Below, one piece after another: positions 44,638-53,434 of a stretch of 64,000 nucleotides of DNA. Source of the stretch: Chloroflexota bacterium (lineage in GTDB: Bacteria; Chloroflexota; Ktedonobacteria; Ktedonobacterales; JADMIN01); assembly GCA_021323855.1 (NCBI GenBank), contig JAJPKE010000018.1, forward strand, positions 1-64,000. The letters are read 5' to 3'. The notes beneath the pieces were generated by a model. It had not been told where the DNA came from and searched no databases. It saw only the letters and a program-made list of their open reading frames with translations. Every line of letters starts with the position of its first letter. Position 1 is the stretch's first letter. Both the position numbers and the translations under genes were made by a program.

Positions 44638-44894
44638 TGCTTCTCTCGCCTCCCCAGCGACTACTTTGATGAATCGCGCTCGTTCGCTTTTTGCCCGGTC
44701 GCCTGCTGCCGATGCCCATGTCCATGCCCATGTCAGCGCCTGGTCTTCTTCACTGCAAAGATGAGGCCACGCTTCTGAAAGCAAGAACAAGGTTGTTGTA
44801 GGATTGTCTGCTGGCCCCATTGCTTCCTTTGGGCGCGTAGGATACGATGCCTCCATCGGTCTTTTGTAACAGCGAGCAGGAGATGAGCGAGCGG

Positions 44895-46478
44895 ATGATG
44901 AGCGAAGGGTTGGCGACCACTGGCCGCCGTTGCGCTGTTTGCGGCGCGGTCATTCCCGCTGACGCGCTGTTTTGCGGCGCCTGTGGCAGCGCCACGCCGC
45001 GAACGCAGACGGCGCTAGATATGCCTACTATCCCTGGCGCTGTGGATGCCGTAAGCCCGCGTCATTTCTCGCTCGCCAATTTGAGTCAGCCGTCGTATCG
45101 CCGCGCGATGCTGGCTTCTACGGGTATCGTTCTTAGCCTCGTGCCCGGATATTTCCTCTTTATGAGCCTGTTTCCCTCTGGTGGAACTGTGGTAGGCGCC
45201 CGGGCACTTCAATCCGCCTCTGGCAAGTTGCTGGCAGGTGACATCGAATATCTGCATCTCATCACTGCTACGGTCGCTGTGGTGTCGCTGGTCAGTCTCT
45301 ACTGGTTTGCCCTGCTACGGGTACGCCGCGTGGCGCTCATACGCGCTTGGCTTGAGATTGCCAGCCTGGATGTCGTGCTTCTGACTGTCGGCGTCTATGG
45401 CCTGGCGAGCTTCCTATCGCTGGCGGGGATAGATACCACCAATGGCCAAACGCACCCATTCTGGTGGGGTGAGACACTCAACGCCTTCCCCGATCTTGCG
45501 CCACGCGCCGTGGCGCTGGCGCTCATCGTCGCCACGACGAGTACGGCGTTCGCTGCGGTATTCGCCTCCTGGGCTGTGCTCCGCAAGACGGGGGTGGTCG
45601 CTGTTCCTCGTGGTGGAGAGTATCTGCTGGTACTCGCCAGTGGCGTGGCGGCGGTCGCGTTTCTTCTCGTGGGCGTTCCCACGCTTATCCTCCGGATCGT
45701 TCAGGCGCTCGTGGGCAGTGAATTATTCAATGGCGCAACCGCATTGGGCAATCATGTGGGCGAGGCGCTGGCGCTCATTGTTCTCTGGATACTTGTGCCT
45801 GTGATCGTGATCGTCGCGCTGGCAACACGTTCGGCGCTTGGCGTCGTTCATCAGGCCGAGCAGGTATTGCCCGGTACATCGGCGGAGCCGCATGAGCAAT
45901 TGCCGTTGGATCCCTCACAAACCCTGCCGGATGGCTCGCGCACGCTATCTCGAACAGTTTCCACAAGTGTGCGATGGCAGCCAACTCGCGCTTCGCGCCG
46001 TGGCGCGAAAATGAGCGGTATTGGCGGCATCATATCCCTCATCGGCTACCTTCTGCCGTGGGCGGTGTTGAGCGTTCTCCTCATGGAAAGCTCGTGCAGC
46101 GGCAGAAATGTAACGCAGACACGGAGCATGGCGCCTAGCGGCGCTGATCTTGCCTATCAATCTGCATCATCTTTCATGACGGCGCTCAGCCTGGCGCTGG
46201 TGGCAACGGAAATTTGCCTGTTAGCCGGTGGATTGCTGGCGCTGGGGCGGCGGCCAACTGCGCGCTGGGCAGGCACACTGCTAGGCGCGGCTATTGTGGG
46301 TCTCTGCATCGCGCTCTATCAGGCATATCTGCTGGCATCCGCTCGTTTTCCCATGACGCACGCGATTCGCATGACATTTCTAGGATTCGGCATGGGTTTC
46401 TGGCTCACGCTCAGTGGGCTGTTGTTGGGCATTGCTGGAGCCAGTCTGCTTCTTGCCGCTGCACGCAGGCGCGGCTAG
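44895..46478 (+). CDS. zinc-ribbon polytopic membrane protein
   Basis: The start could be 44883 or 44895; AGGAG at 44878-44882 fits the latter better. The N-terminus has a zinc ribbon CAVCGAVIPADALFCGACG, followed by about nine hydrophobic segments in two blocks separated by a Ser/Thr/Arg-rich cytosolic stretch (about 340-385). No transport or enzyme motif is visible. Zinc-ribbon plus membrane architecture is common in unnamed Actinobacteria and Chloroflexota proteins. The function is unknown. Confidence 0.7.
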   Translation: MMSEGLATTGRRCAVCGAVIPADALFCGACGSATPRTQTALDMPTIPGAVDAVSPRHFSLANLSQPSYRRAMLASTGIVLSLVPGYFLFMSLFPSGGTVVGARALQSASGKLLAGDIEYLHLITATVAVVSLVSLYWFALLRVRRVALIRAWLEIASLDVVLLTVGVYGLASFLSLAGIDTTNGQTHPFWWGETLNAFPDLAPRAVALALIVATTSTAFAAVFASWAVLRKTGVVAVPRGGEYLLVLASGVAAVAFLLVGVPTLILRIVQALVGSELFNGATALGNHVGEALALIVLWILVPVIVIVALATRSALGVVHQAEQVLPGTSAEPHEQLPLDPSQTLPDGSRTLSRTVSTSVRWQPTRASRRGAKMSGIGGIISLIGYLLPWAVLSVLLMESSCSGRNVTQTRSMAPSGADLAYQSASSFMTALSLALVATEICLLAGGLLALGRRPTARWAGTLLGAAIVGLCIALYQAYLLASARFPMTHAIRMTFLGFGMGFWLTLSGLLLGIAGASLLLAAARRRG

Positions 46479-46491
46479 CCTTCACTACATC

Positions 46492-46740
46492 TCAGGCGTG
46501 GTCCGGCGCCCAGGAGGGTGGGTCGCTGGCGGGAAACGACTCCTCAGACGCTTCCTGCACCTTATCCAATTCCTCCGATTCCTCCGGCGCTGGCGATTCG
46601 GGTGTGGTCTGCTGATCGCTGGATACAGCGGGCGGTACTGTTTCTATGTTACTTTCGTCTTTGTCCAGGCTTATCATCTGGTCAAACTCATCAATGTCCA
46701 TTCTTACCACCTGGTCAAGAACGTCTAGAATGACACTCAT
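46492..46740 (-). CDS. small acidic protein ending in the ESFPASDPPSW motif
   Basis: The start ATG 46740 has GAGGAG nine bases upstream. The 82-residue product is acidic and ends EASEESFPASDPPSWAPDHA. A tail of this form is common in small unnamed bacterial proteins. A second gene with the same tail lies at 48116-48367. The function is unknown; the company of small hydrophilic proteins and a BON protein suggests a stress role. Confidence 0.75.
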   Translation of the reverse strand: MSVILDVLDQVVRMDIDEFDQMISLDKDESNIETVPPAVSSDQQTTPESPAPEESEELDKVQEASEESFPASDPPSWAPDHA

Positions 46741-46886
46741 TTGGCTGCGCTCCTCTTCCATTGCATCACTTCTTTCATCACGTATCCATTGTCGCTTCTA
46801 GGGTATCACCTCCCCACCGGCGACGGCGCTGGCACGAGAGTTGCGCGCATTCAGTAGAGGTACACCCTTGAGAAAGGAGGGCATTG

Positions 46887-47171
46887 ATGCCCAAGCAGGG
46901 CCAACACCATAACGACGCCAACGATCCAGATGTCGCGCGCGGGCACAACAATCCAGCGAAGAGTACGCCGAGCACCACCGGCGCACCCAAGCGGCGGGAG
47001 ACGTATGAGGCGCAGGCGCGCGAACACCGCAATACTGCGAAGGAGGCGCAGCACGCAAAGAATGAGTTGCATCAGCAGACGCCGAGGCATCTGACACGCA
47101 AAGACCGCGAAGGCGTCTCTGATCGCAGTGGCAGTGACTCGAATGCAGACCGCAAGAGCCGTGGCTATTAG
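46887..47171 (+). CDS. small hydrophilic protein, 94 residues
   Basis: AAGGAGG lies six bases before ATG 46887. The protein (MPKQGQHHNDANDPDVARGHNNPAK...) is almost wholly polar, with His, Asn, Arg and Lys, and has a helical centre rich in A, E, Q and H. It is probably intrinsically disordered. It resembles desiccation- or stress-type hydrophilins in composition only. I do not recognise the family. Confidence 0.65.
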   Translation: MPKQGQHHNDANDPDVARGHNNPAKSTPSTTGAPKRRETYEAQAREHRNTAKEAQHAKNELHQQTPRHLTRKDREGVSDRSGSDSNADRKSRGY

Positions 47172-47217
47172 AGCTAGTAGTTAGAGCAACCAGAGCAACC
47201 GGGGGATAGCAACCAGT

Positions 47218-47616
47218 ATGGGACGACATGTGCCAGATCAACCACCTGACGACAGCTTTGAGCTTGATCTGCATCCACACGAGCTAACCGGCGGCACAGA
47301 GACCGGCGGACCGCACTTCGCGCCGCTGGAACTGACGCTGGCAGACTACAAAGAGATCCACCAGCAGTTGCAGGGGCTTTCCAACGACGAACTGAAGCGT
47401 ATTCCCGTGCTGGCGGAAGGGAGCTATCTGGAACCCGGCGGCACCTACCTGGACCTGCGCGACGAGAACGCCCAGGAGTTTACGGCGCTGGCGGGTATGA
47501 CCGCCGGGCCGGATAACCTGTATATTCCCAAGCGCGAAGTGGACTATGTGCTATGGAACCGGCTGCGCGGCGTGCATAATCCGGCGCGGCTGGACGAAGC
47601 GGACCCCAACGGATAA
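47218..47616 (+). CDS. hypothetical protein, 132 residues
   Basis: The protein has a polar N-terminus and a folded-looking middle (LADYKEIHQQLQGLSNDELKRIPVLAEGSYLEPGGTYLDL) with DNLYIPKREVDYVLWNRL near the end. It has no membrane segment. It is the middle gene of a plus-strand run of small proteins, 46 bp after the previous one. The function is unknown. Confidence 0.65.
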   Translation: MGRHVPDQPPDDSFELDLHPHELTGGTETGGPHFAPLELTLADYKEIHQQLQGLSNDELKRIPVLAEGSYLEPGGTYLDLRDENAQEFTALAGMTAGPDNLYIPKREVDYVLWNRLRGVHNPARLDEADPNG

Positions 47617-47694
47617 CGGGGTATGAGAGGATTCGCGCAGTCTCTCATCTGGACTGTGCAAGTCACATCAAGAGCAACGAAGGAGGCGCCAGGC

Positions 47695-48024
47695 ATGGCG
47701 ATGTCATCAGAGAGCAGGTATACCGTAGATCATGACCTCATCCGCAAATGGGTGGAACAGCGCGGTGGTCATCCGGCGACCATCAAAGGAACGGGAAAAG
47801 GTGGCGAGGCTGGTGTCCTGCGTATTGATTTTCCCGGCGGCGCAGGCGAGGAGAAGCTGGAGCATATTTCCTGGGATGAATTCTTCAACAAATTCGAGGA
47901 AAATCAGCTTGCCATGCTCTACCAGGAACGGACGGCAGGAGGGAAAGAGAGCCGCTTTGTGAAGTTTGTCAATCGCGGCACCGTGCAGGCGGAGGGCGAT
48001 GTTCGCCCTGAAACCTATTCCTGA
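47695..48024 (+). CDS. small conserved protein (RKWVEQRGGHPATIKGT type)
   Basis: ATG 47695 follows GAAGGAGG. The 109-residue product starts MAMSSESRYTVDHD and has RKWVEQRGGHPATIKGTGKGG, VLRIDFPG, HISWDEFFNKFEENQLAMLYQ and SRFVKFV. I recall this pattern as a stand-alone small protein, sometimes labelled 1,4-alpha-glucan branching enzyme by transfer, with no proven activity. It is probably part of the same stress-type gene run. Confidence 0.72.
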   Translation: MAMSSESRYTVDHDLIRKWVEQRGGHPATIKGTGKGGEAGVLRIDFPGGAGEEKLEHISWDEFFNKFEENQLAMLYQERTAGGKESRFVKFVNRGTVQAEGDVRPETYS

Positions 48025-48054
48025 TGTTGACAGGATAGACGTGCAAAAATACGC

Positions 48055-48090
48055 AAGCGCCGAGACATGGCTGTATGTTTCGGCGCTTTC
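48055..48090. terminator. bidirectional terminator
   Basis: AAGCGCCGA (48055-48063) pairs with TCGGCGCTT (48080-48088) between convergent genes. Confidence 0.65.
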
Positions 48091-48115
48091 TCGTCGTTGG
48101 TTGATCTGCCGCTGA

Positions 48116-48367
48116 TTAGCTGCGTTCAGGCGTCCAGGAGGGTGGATCGCTGGCGGGAAACGATTCATCTGAGGCTTGCTCTACAGCATCACGGTCGGGC
48201 GCTTCTCGCTGTTGGTGTCCTCCACGCTCTCCACGATCTCCACGCTCCTCATGTTCCCGTCGTTCCCTAGCGTGCCGCTCTTTTCTCGCCTCTTTGGTGT
48301 TTCTGCTGTGCTGCTCATCAGATCGGCTCTGGTGGCGAGCATCTTTATCTTTGTCATGTACGCTCAT
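48116..48367 (-). CDS. second small protein with ESFPASDPPSW tail
   Basis: ATG 48367 has AAAGGAAC upstream. The 83-residue protein is extremely charged (MSVHDKDKDARH, then RERREHEERGDRGERGG) and ends EQASDESFPASDPPSWTPERS. The tail matches the 46492 gene almost exactly while the N-termini are unrelated, so the tail is the conserved functional part. Confidence 0.75.
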   Translation of the reverse strand: MSVHDKDKDARHQSRSDEQHSRNTKEARKERHARERREHEERGDRGERGGHQQREAPDRDAVEQASDESFPASDPPSWTPERS

Positions 48368-48521
48368 GTTGCTCGTTCCTTTCCTGTTTTGCCCTGCCAC
48401 ACACCACTGAGCTGATTCGCTGCATGTTATGTGCCACTTGCGCGCATTCCATGTATGTGCAGCGTATCTGCGGCTGGCACCGTTATTGCGCGCAACATCC
48501 TGGTGTTAGGAGGAGCCTACC

Positions 48522-49130
48522 ATGAAGAACAACAAGCCATTACGCAACAACGAGAGCTGGCCGGGGGATGAGCGCGAGGCGCGCGACGCGAACGAGGGAA
48601 GCCCGCGTCGCACCGAAGGCGCCATGATTGAGAATAACGCCAGTATGCCCGATGAGAACGAGACGGTGAGCGAGGAGGCCCTGGACCCTGGTTTCGATGA
48701 GGTGCCCCTGGAGACGGACCCCTCGAACGTCACCGACGAGAGCGTCTATGACGACCTGCCGCCGGAGGAGAACGATCCTGCCTACTTCGCGCCGACCGAT
48801 CCAGTGCTGACGACCGACCAGCATGATGATATTCAGGTGTTGGGCGGCTGGGCGCCGTCCGCGCTCTCGCCAGAGGCACAGGCGGACCGCTCGGCGGAGG
48901 GTCCGCAGCCCGGCGATGAGGCGCTGGCGGATGCGGTGCGCCGCGAACTGCAAGAGGACGCGATGACCACTGATCTTGCCATCGAGGTTGAGGTAAATGA
49001 CGGCATCGTGCATCTACGTGGCCACGTCACCGACCTGGAAGACGCCGAGGCTGCCGAGTCCGTCGCCTCGGAGGTTCCCGGCGTCCGCGAGGTCCGCGAC
49101 GAGATAGACGTGCGCTCGATGGATAGCTAG
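48522..49130 (+). CDS. BON-domain protein
   Basis: GGAGGA precedes ATG 48522. The first 125 residues are acidic and disordered. The last 70 form a BON domain (ALADAVRRELQEDAMTT, IEVEVNDGIVHLRGHVTDLEDAEAAESVASEVPGVREVRDEIDV). BON modules bind phospholipid in secreted proteins, but no signal peptide is present here, so it is probably cytosolic and stress-linked like its small neighbours. Confidence 0.85.
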   Translation: MKNNKPLRNNESWPGDEREARDANEGSPRRTEGAMIENNASMPDENETVSEEALDPGFDEVPLETDPSNVTDESVYDDLPPEENDPAYFAPTDPVLTTDQHDDIQVLGGWAPSALSPEAQADRSAEGPQPGDEALADAVRRELQEDAMTTDLAIEVEVNDGIVHLRGHVTDLEDAEAAESVASEVPGVREVRDEIDVRSMDS

Positions 49131-49151
49131 CCCAAACGCCCGCGCCCACGC

Positions 49152-49262
49152 TCCCCTCTGCCGCGCACGGGGACCGCCGCCGCTCGTCCGCAGGACGAGA
49201 AGCACCCCATCGGGGTGCGGAGGCGGTGGGTGAGCGCAGCGGAGGGGCTGGGGGCGAGGTCT
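49152..49262 (+). repeat. long composite GC repeat, copy C (covariant)
   Basis: It has the same layout as copy A but different stems: CTCGTCC-GCA-GGACGAG (49183-49199), GCACCCC-ATC-GGGGTGC (49202-49218), and an outer CCGCCGCC / GGCGGTGG stem. It ends GGCGAGGTCT at the stop codon of the SDR gene. Confidence 0.88.
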
Positions 49263-50254
49263 TACGCGTTGTGCCACGCGGCGAGCAGCGCCGTCTCGCG
49301 TTCGCGCGTGATGCCCGCCTTCCACTGATAATCTGCCGGGCGCGTGACCTCCCAGGCGAGCGTATCGCGGATGGTTTCCGCCATTGGACGGAAGCGCAGA
49401 CCGGCAGCGATGGCCTGCTGGCAGTTGGCAGCGCTGAAGCCGGCCATACTCGTGTCGCTCGGCGGAATCCAGAGCGGCATATCCATCCACGGGCCAACCT
49501 CATGCTGCTCTAAAAACTGCTCGCTCACCCAGGTGAAGCGCGCATCGCTCTCGCTGGCGCGCTTGCAGGCGTCCAGCAGTTCGCCCAGCGTCAGCGGCGT
49601 GGCCGGGCCGGTGGCATTGTAGACGCCGGTGTGGCGCTGCTCCGCCAGGTCCAGCATCCACGCGGCAAGGTCGCGCGCATCAATGAACTGGACCGGCGAT
49701 TCTGGCGGCGCAGGAGCCAGCACCTCTCCGCCCAGCGCCACGCGATGCGGCCAGTAGGTGAAGCGGTCGGTCGGGTCGTAGGGGCCGACAATCAGGCCGG
49801 GGCGAATGACGAGCGCGTGCCCTGGCATGGCAGCCTCGGCAGCCTGCTCGCAGAGCGCCTTGTGCCCGCCGTAATTTTCCGGCGTGCGCTCCTCGGTCGT
49901 CGGGTCCGCCAGCATGGCAAGCGGTGTGGTTTCGGTAGGCGGTTTGCTGAAATCCGCATAGACCGAGATGCTGGAGACGAACGTGTAGTGGTCCACCGCA
50001 TCTGCCAGCAACTCCGCCGACGCGCGCACCAGACGTGGCAACTGGCCGCTGGTGTCAATCACTGCATCCCAGCGCCGCCCGCGTAGTACGTTAATGCCGC
50101 CGTCGCGGTCGCCATGCACCTGTTCCACATCGGGGAAGTGTCCAGGGTTCGCCTGCCCGCGATTGAAGAGCGTCACCTCGTGGTTGCGGGCCAGCGCAGC
50201 CTCAACCAGATGCCGCCCCAGAAAAACCGTCCCACCCAGCACCAAAAGACGCAC
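49262..50254 (-). CDS. NAD-dependent epimerase/reductase (extended SDR)
   Basis: The 330-residue protein starts MRLLVLGGTVFLGRHLVEAAL, an NAD(P)-binding GGTxFLG motif. It has SSISVYAD and ENYGGHKALCE (YxxxK variant: Tyr-Gly-Gly-His-Lys), VIRPGLIVGPYD and a substrate domain with PVQFIDARDLA. It is close to the CSP41/isoflavone-reductase-like group annotated as dTDP-glucose or nucleoside-diphosphate-sugar epimerases. The substrate is unknown. Confidence 0.87.
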   Translation of the reverse strand: MRLLVLGGTVFLGRHLVEAALARNHEVTLFNRGQANPGHFPDVEQVHGDRDGGINVLRGRRWDAVIDTSGQLPRLVRASAELLADAVDHYTFVSSISVYADFSKPPTETTPLAMLADPTTEERTPENYGGHKALCEQAAEAAMPGHALVIRPGLIVGPYDPTDRFTYWPHRVALGGEVLAPAPPESPVQFIDARDLAAWMLDLAEQRHTGVYNATGPATPLTLGELLDACKRASESDARFTWVSEQFLEQHEVGPWMDMPLWIPPSDTSMAGFSAANCQQAIAAGLRFRPMAETIRDTLAWEVTRPADYQWKAGITRERETALLAAWHNA

Positions 50255-50276
50255 TGCGTGGCTCCTTTCATAGAAA

Positions 50277-50318
50277 AGACCTCACCCCCTACCCCCTCTC
50301 CCATAGGAGAGGGGCCGC
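50277..50318. repeat. TAGACCTCACC-type repeat, copy 5
   Basis: AGACCTCACCCCCTA leads into CCCCTCTCCCATAGGAGAGGGG, 23 bp before the SDR start codon. Confidence 0.8.
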
Positions 50319-50392
50319 TAGGCAGGCTGGTTCGATGTTGGCATACTGCTTTTTCTTGCGCCAACGACGCTGTATGCTCTCACCGCTTCACG

Positions 50393-50495
50393 TGACCTCA
50401 CGATCCCCTCTCGCAAGGAGAGGGGTGACCGAAGGCCGGGGTGAGGTCTCCCGGTTCCCCTCTCCCGCGCACGGGGGAGGGGTTAGGGGTGGGGT
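50393..50495. repeat. adjacent repeats of both GC families
   Basis: CCCCTCTCGCAAGGAGAGGGG with GGTGAGGTCT (50404-50450) is followed directly by a short-form CCCGCGCACGGGG copy (50454-50495) that ends just before the clpP stop. Confidence 0.8.
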
Positions 50496-50499
50496 CCGC

Positions 50500-51162
50500 T
50501 TACCGCAGGAGGGCAGAGGGTTCGCCGCGACTCTTCCAGTCTTCCAGCGTCAGCACCTCGTCCACGATACCATACTCTTTGGCGGCTTCCGCGCTCATGT
50601 AATAGTCGCGCTCGGTATCGCGCTGCACCCGTTCGAGCGGCTGGCCGGTGTGGAAGACGATGATGTCGTTCATCACATCGCGGGTATGCAACATCTCGCG
50701 CGCCTGAATATCAATTTCCGTTGCCTGCCCGCCCAGGCTGCGGTCTGGAATCAACGGCTGGTGAATGTGTATACGGGAATGGGGCAATGCGAAGCGACGG
50801 CCCGGATCGCCTGCCATCAGCAGAATCGTGCCGAAGCTGGCGGCCATACCGACGCAGGTGGTGGCGATAGGACAGCGCAGCGAGCGCATGGTGTCATAGA
50901 TTCCCAGCCCTGCCGTAATCACACCGCCAGGGGAACTGATGTACATATTGATCGGGCGGTCGGAACTCTCGCTCGCCAGGAAGAGCAGTTCGGCCACCAC
51001 CAGGCTGGCAAGCTGATCTTCCACTGGACCGTTGACGAGAATGATGCGCTCTCGCAGCAGCCGCGAGAAGAGATCATAGGCGCGCTCGCCGCGTGCGCCG
51101 GATTCGATGACCGTCGGGATTACCATGCTGGCCTGTCGTGCCAGCGTATCGTATGCGGACAT
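50500..51162 (-). CDS. clpP: ATP-dependent Clp protease proteolytic subunit
   Basis: The 220-residue protein has the full ClpP triad: Ser109 in GMAASFG, His134 in SRIHIHQP and Asp186 in TERDYYMS. It forms the tetradecameric chamber used by ClpX or ClpC. A short N-terminal extension of about 12 residues may be a propeptide. A ClgR-like XRE regulator gene faces it beyond the DUF4177-like gene, which suggests local control. Confidence 0.96.
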   Translation of the reverse strand: MSAYDTLARQASMVIPTVIESGARGERAYDLFSRLLRERIILVNGPVEDQLASLVVAELLFLASESSDRPINMYISSPGGVITAGLGIYDTMRSLRCPIATTCVGMAASFGTILLMAGDPGRRFALPHSRIHIHQPLIPDRSLGGQATEIDIQAREMLHTRDVMNDIIVFHTGQPLERVQRDTERDYYMSAEAAKEYGIVDEVLTLEDWKSRGEPSALLR

Positions 51163-51194
51163 AGTGAAACACCTCGTTTCAATTCACTTAACAC

Positions 51195-51473
51195 TTACTG
51201 GGCATAGCGCACGAAACAATAGATGATGCGTGTGACACGCTCACCGCCGGGGAACTGCGCGATACCGGCGAGCAGCCAGCCCTCAGCGCCCAGTTCGTTG
51301 AGGCGCGCGTCGTCGAGCGGCGCCTCCTCACGCGGGTCAATCGTGACGGTGCGATACTCCCACTTCGGCTGCTCGGCTGCCTCGTAGACCATCGGCAGCG
51401 GCAACGTGATAGACTGTCTGCCATCGAGGTCTTGGCTGTAGTGGTGCAGGCCGCCAGGGGTCAGATAGGGCAT
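51195..51473 (-). CDS. DUF4177-like small protein
   Basis: The 92-residue protein has the DUF4177 pattern PKWEYRTVTID...LNELGAEGWLLAGIAQF followed by a basic strand RVTRIIYCFVR. The role is unknown. It lies 32 bp before clpP on the same strand and probably shares its transcript, read from the region of the paired ATGCT boxes. Confidence 0.75.
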   Translation of the reverse strand: MPYLTPGGLHHYSQDLDGRQSITLPLPMVYEAAEQPKWEYRTVTIDPREEAPLDDARLNELGAEGWLLAGIAQFPGGERVTRIIYCFVRYAQ

Positions 51474-51549
51474 AGGTGGTACTACTCCTCACTGTTTCTC
51501 TTGGGTTCTCGTGATTTGCAACGCAAGACCGGCTCGCGCCGGTGATGTC

Positions 51550-51578
51550 TTGAACAGTACCGCCGCCTGCGCTAGAAT
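51550..51578 (+). promoter_or_regulatory. promoter of the XRE regulator gene
   Basis: TTGAAC (51550-51555) and TAGAAT (51573-51578) are separated by 17 bp. Confidence 0.65.
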
Positions 51579-51592
51579 TGAAGGCAAAAGTG

Positions 51593-51635
51593 ATGCTCAT
51601 AGCATACCTGGCACCCGAAGATATGCTATGAGCAT
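51593..51635. promoter_or_regulatory. paired operators, 14-bp inverted repeat
   Basis: ATGCTCATAGCATA (51593-51606) and TATGCTATGAGCAT (51622-51635) are perfect inverted copies. Each contains its own ATGCT-N3-AGCAT palindrome, 30 bp apart centre to centre. They lie just after the XRE promoter, in the divergent clpP/XRE region. Confidence 0.75.
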
Positions 51636-51718
51636 ATGTCGAACGTCGAATAGGGATAGAGGGCATAGAACACCCCCAAAACTGAGGTGGCGCGAAACGC
51701 GAGCGGGAGGCACCGGCG

Positions 51719-52057
51719 ATGGAAGACTTGCAGCAGACGATGGGCGCTGTGATCCGGCGCGAGCGACGTGAGCGCCACCTGACCCTCAAGGATTTGGCGG
51801 AGCGCGCGGGGCTGTCGGTGGTCTATCTTGGTGAGATCGAGCGCGGCAAGAAATACCCCTCGGCGCTGGTCCTGGAACGGCTGGCAAAGGCGCTCGATTT
51901 AGATGTGCCCGACCTGCTGGAGTATGTTGCCGATGAGATGCGCGGCGTAACCTTGCCACGCATGGCGATTGGCTTCACCCTGCCAGAGCCGCAGCCGCAG
52001 CCCGCCATCTCGCGCACTACGCCTACCGGCCAGATCATCAGCATGCTGGTGGCATAA
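51719..52057 (+). CDS. XRE-family regulator, ClgR-like
   Basis: GGGAGG precedes ATG 51719. The 112-residue protein has a helix-turn-helix (residues 11-65: IRRERRERHLTLKDLAERAGLS, YLGEIERGKKYPSALVLERLAKAL) like Actinobacterial ClgR, which activates clp and related genes. The tail is proline-rich. The target is inferred from position opposite clpP. The lipoprotein gene starts one base after its stop. Confidence 0.85.
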   Translation: MEDLQQTMGAVIRRERRERHLTLKDLAERAGLSVVYLGEIERGKKYPSALVLERLAKALDLDVPDLLEYVADEMRGVTLPRMAIGFTLPEPQPQPAISRTTPTGQIISMLVA

Positions 52058-52058
52058 G

Positions 52059-53255
52059 ATGCTGCGTCGCCGCCGCGCAGCGCAGGCGCATCTCGCGGTG
52101 CTGGCGATGCTCGCGCTGGCGGTCCTGCTTTCGGCGTGCGCCCACTACACGCCAATGCCGATGCGCCTGACGCCGACTCCAACCAGTATGCCGGGCAACC
52201 GCTATGTAGACGCCAAGCTGGGCTTCAGTCTCGCGCTGCCGCCCGGATGGAGCGCCAGCCCGGAGCCAGGGCTGCGCAACACGCCGCATACCAGCGCCGT
52301 CACGCTTATTAGCCCCGATGAGCAGACCATCCATCAGCAGGTGGTGATCGGCGTCTTTGAGAGCAGCGCCATGCCCGCTGCCTTCGCGCTGCGTGGCACA
52401 CCGACGATGCAGATTGGCCCGTATCCCGCCATCAGCGATGACCGCATGCACGGCGTGGCGCGTGCGCCTTGCTTGGTGCGGCTCTTCCTGGCGCACGACG
52501 ATTATGTGATGGCGACCTGGTGCGCAGGCGACGCTGCCACCAATGCCAGCGACTTCGATCACCTGCTCAGCACATATCTGCCCGCCGCGCCTGGTTTCGT
52601 TCCCCATGCCCAGCCCGCGCCAGCGCCACAGACCTGCGCCCAGCGTGAGGGGGCACTGGGCTACGCAGCGAATGCGCAGTGGGGACGGACGCTTGCGGGG
52701 CCAACGGCGGCAGCGCCTGCTCTCGGTTGGGGCGCTGAGCAGCCGGGAATCTACGTGTGCAGCAACGAAGGTTCGCCAGACCTCTATCTCTTCCAATGCA
52801 CCGAACTGGTCAACCAATTCCTCTACGCGCAGTGGGCGCTGCCGCATATTCCGGGCAACGCCGCGCGCTACTTCGACTATTATCAGGGCAGCCAGCTACA
52901 TCCCGGCGTCATCCGCGACTTCCCCGCTGGCACGTATCAGCTTTCCAGCGATGCCAGCCAGGGAACGAGCGCGTTCCGTCCACAGCCAGGCGATCTGTTG
53001 ATTTTCCAGGATGTCAATAATCCACGCGCTGGCTGGATCTCCGGCCTGACGACCTCGCCCGGCCATATCGCGCTGATCGTGGGAGTGGACGCGGCGCATG
53101 TGTATGTCGCGCAGGAAAACTACAACGAGACGCAATATTTCCTGGCGCTGCCACTCGCCACCGTTGCCAATGGCTGGCAGATCACTGATCTCAGCGGCCT
53201 GCCCAATCGCATCGTGCGTGGCTGGATTCGCCTATCGGCGAACGCGCTGGCATAA
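52059..53255 (+). CDS. CHAP-domain lipoprotein
   Basis: The 398-residue protein has a lipoprotein signal (LALAVLLSAC lipobox) and a beta-rich middle of the PsbP/DUF1795 kind (YVDAKLGFSLALPPGWSASPEPG). The C-terminal CHAP amidase-like domain has FQCTELVNQF (catalytic Cys), GDLLIFQD and GHIALIVGVD (His), then YVAQENYN. It probably cleaves peptidoglycan peptides outside the membrane. It starts one base after the XRE stop, so it is translationally coupled to the regulator. Confidence 0.84.
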   Translation: MLRRRRAAQAHLAVLAMLALAVLLSACAHYTPMPMRLTPTPTSMPGNRYVDAKLGFSLALPPGWSASPEPGLRNTPHTSAVTLISPDEQTIHQQVVIGVFESSAMPAAFALRGTPTMQIGPYPAISDDRMHGVARAPCLVRLFLAHDDYVMATWCAGDAATNASDFDHLLSTYLPAAPGFVPHAQPAPAPQTCAQREGALGYAANAQWGRTLAGPTAAAPALGWGAEQPGIYVCSNEGSPDLYLFQCTELVNQFLYAQWALPHIPGNAARYFDYYQGSQLHPGVIRDFPAGTYQLSSDASQGTSAFRPQPGDLLIFQDVNNPRAGWISGLTTSPGHIALIVGVDAAHVYVAQENYNETQYFLALPLATVANGWQITDLSGLPNRIVRGWIRLSANALA

Positions 53256-53434
53256 CATCTCATAACACGAAGATTATGCTATACTGCGTCCCAACCGACG
53301 CGACATCCCCGAACTTAAACCTGTAGGCGTTGCGCCGCAATGTTCAGCGGCCACCTGAATGTGTCATCTGTATTGCTTTTCACTCGTATTTTCGTTTCTT
53401 TGTTTGCCACGCGAACATTAAAAGGGGACTCACC

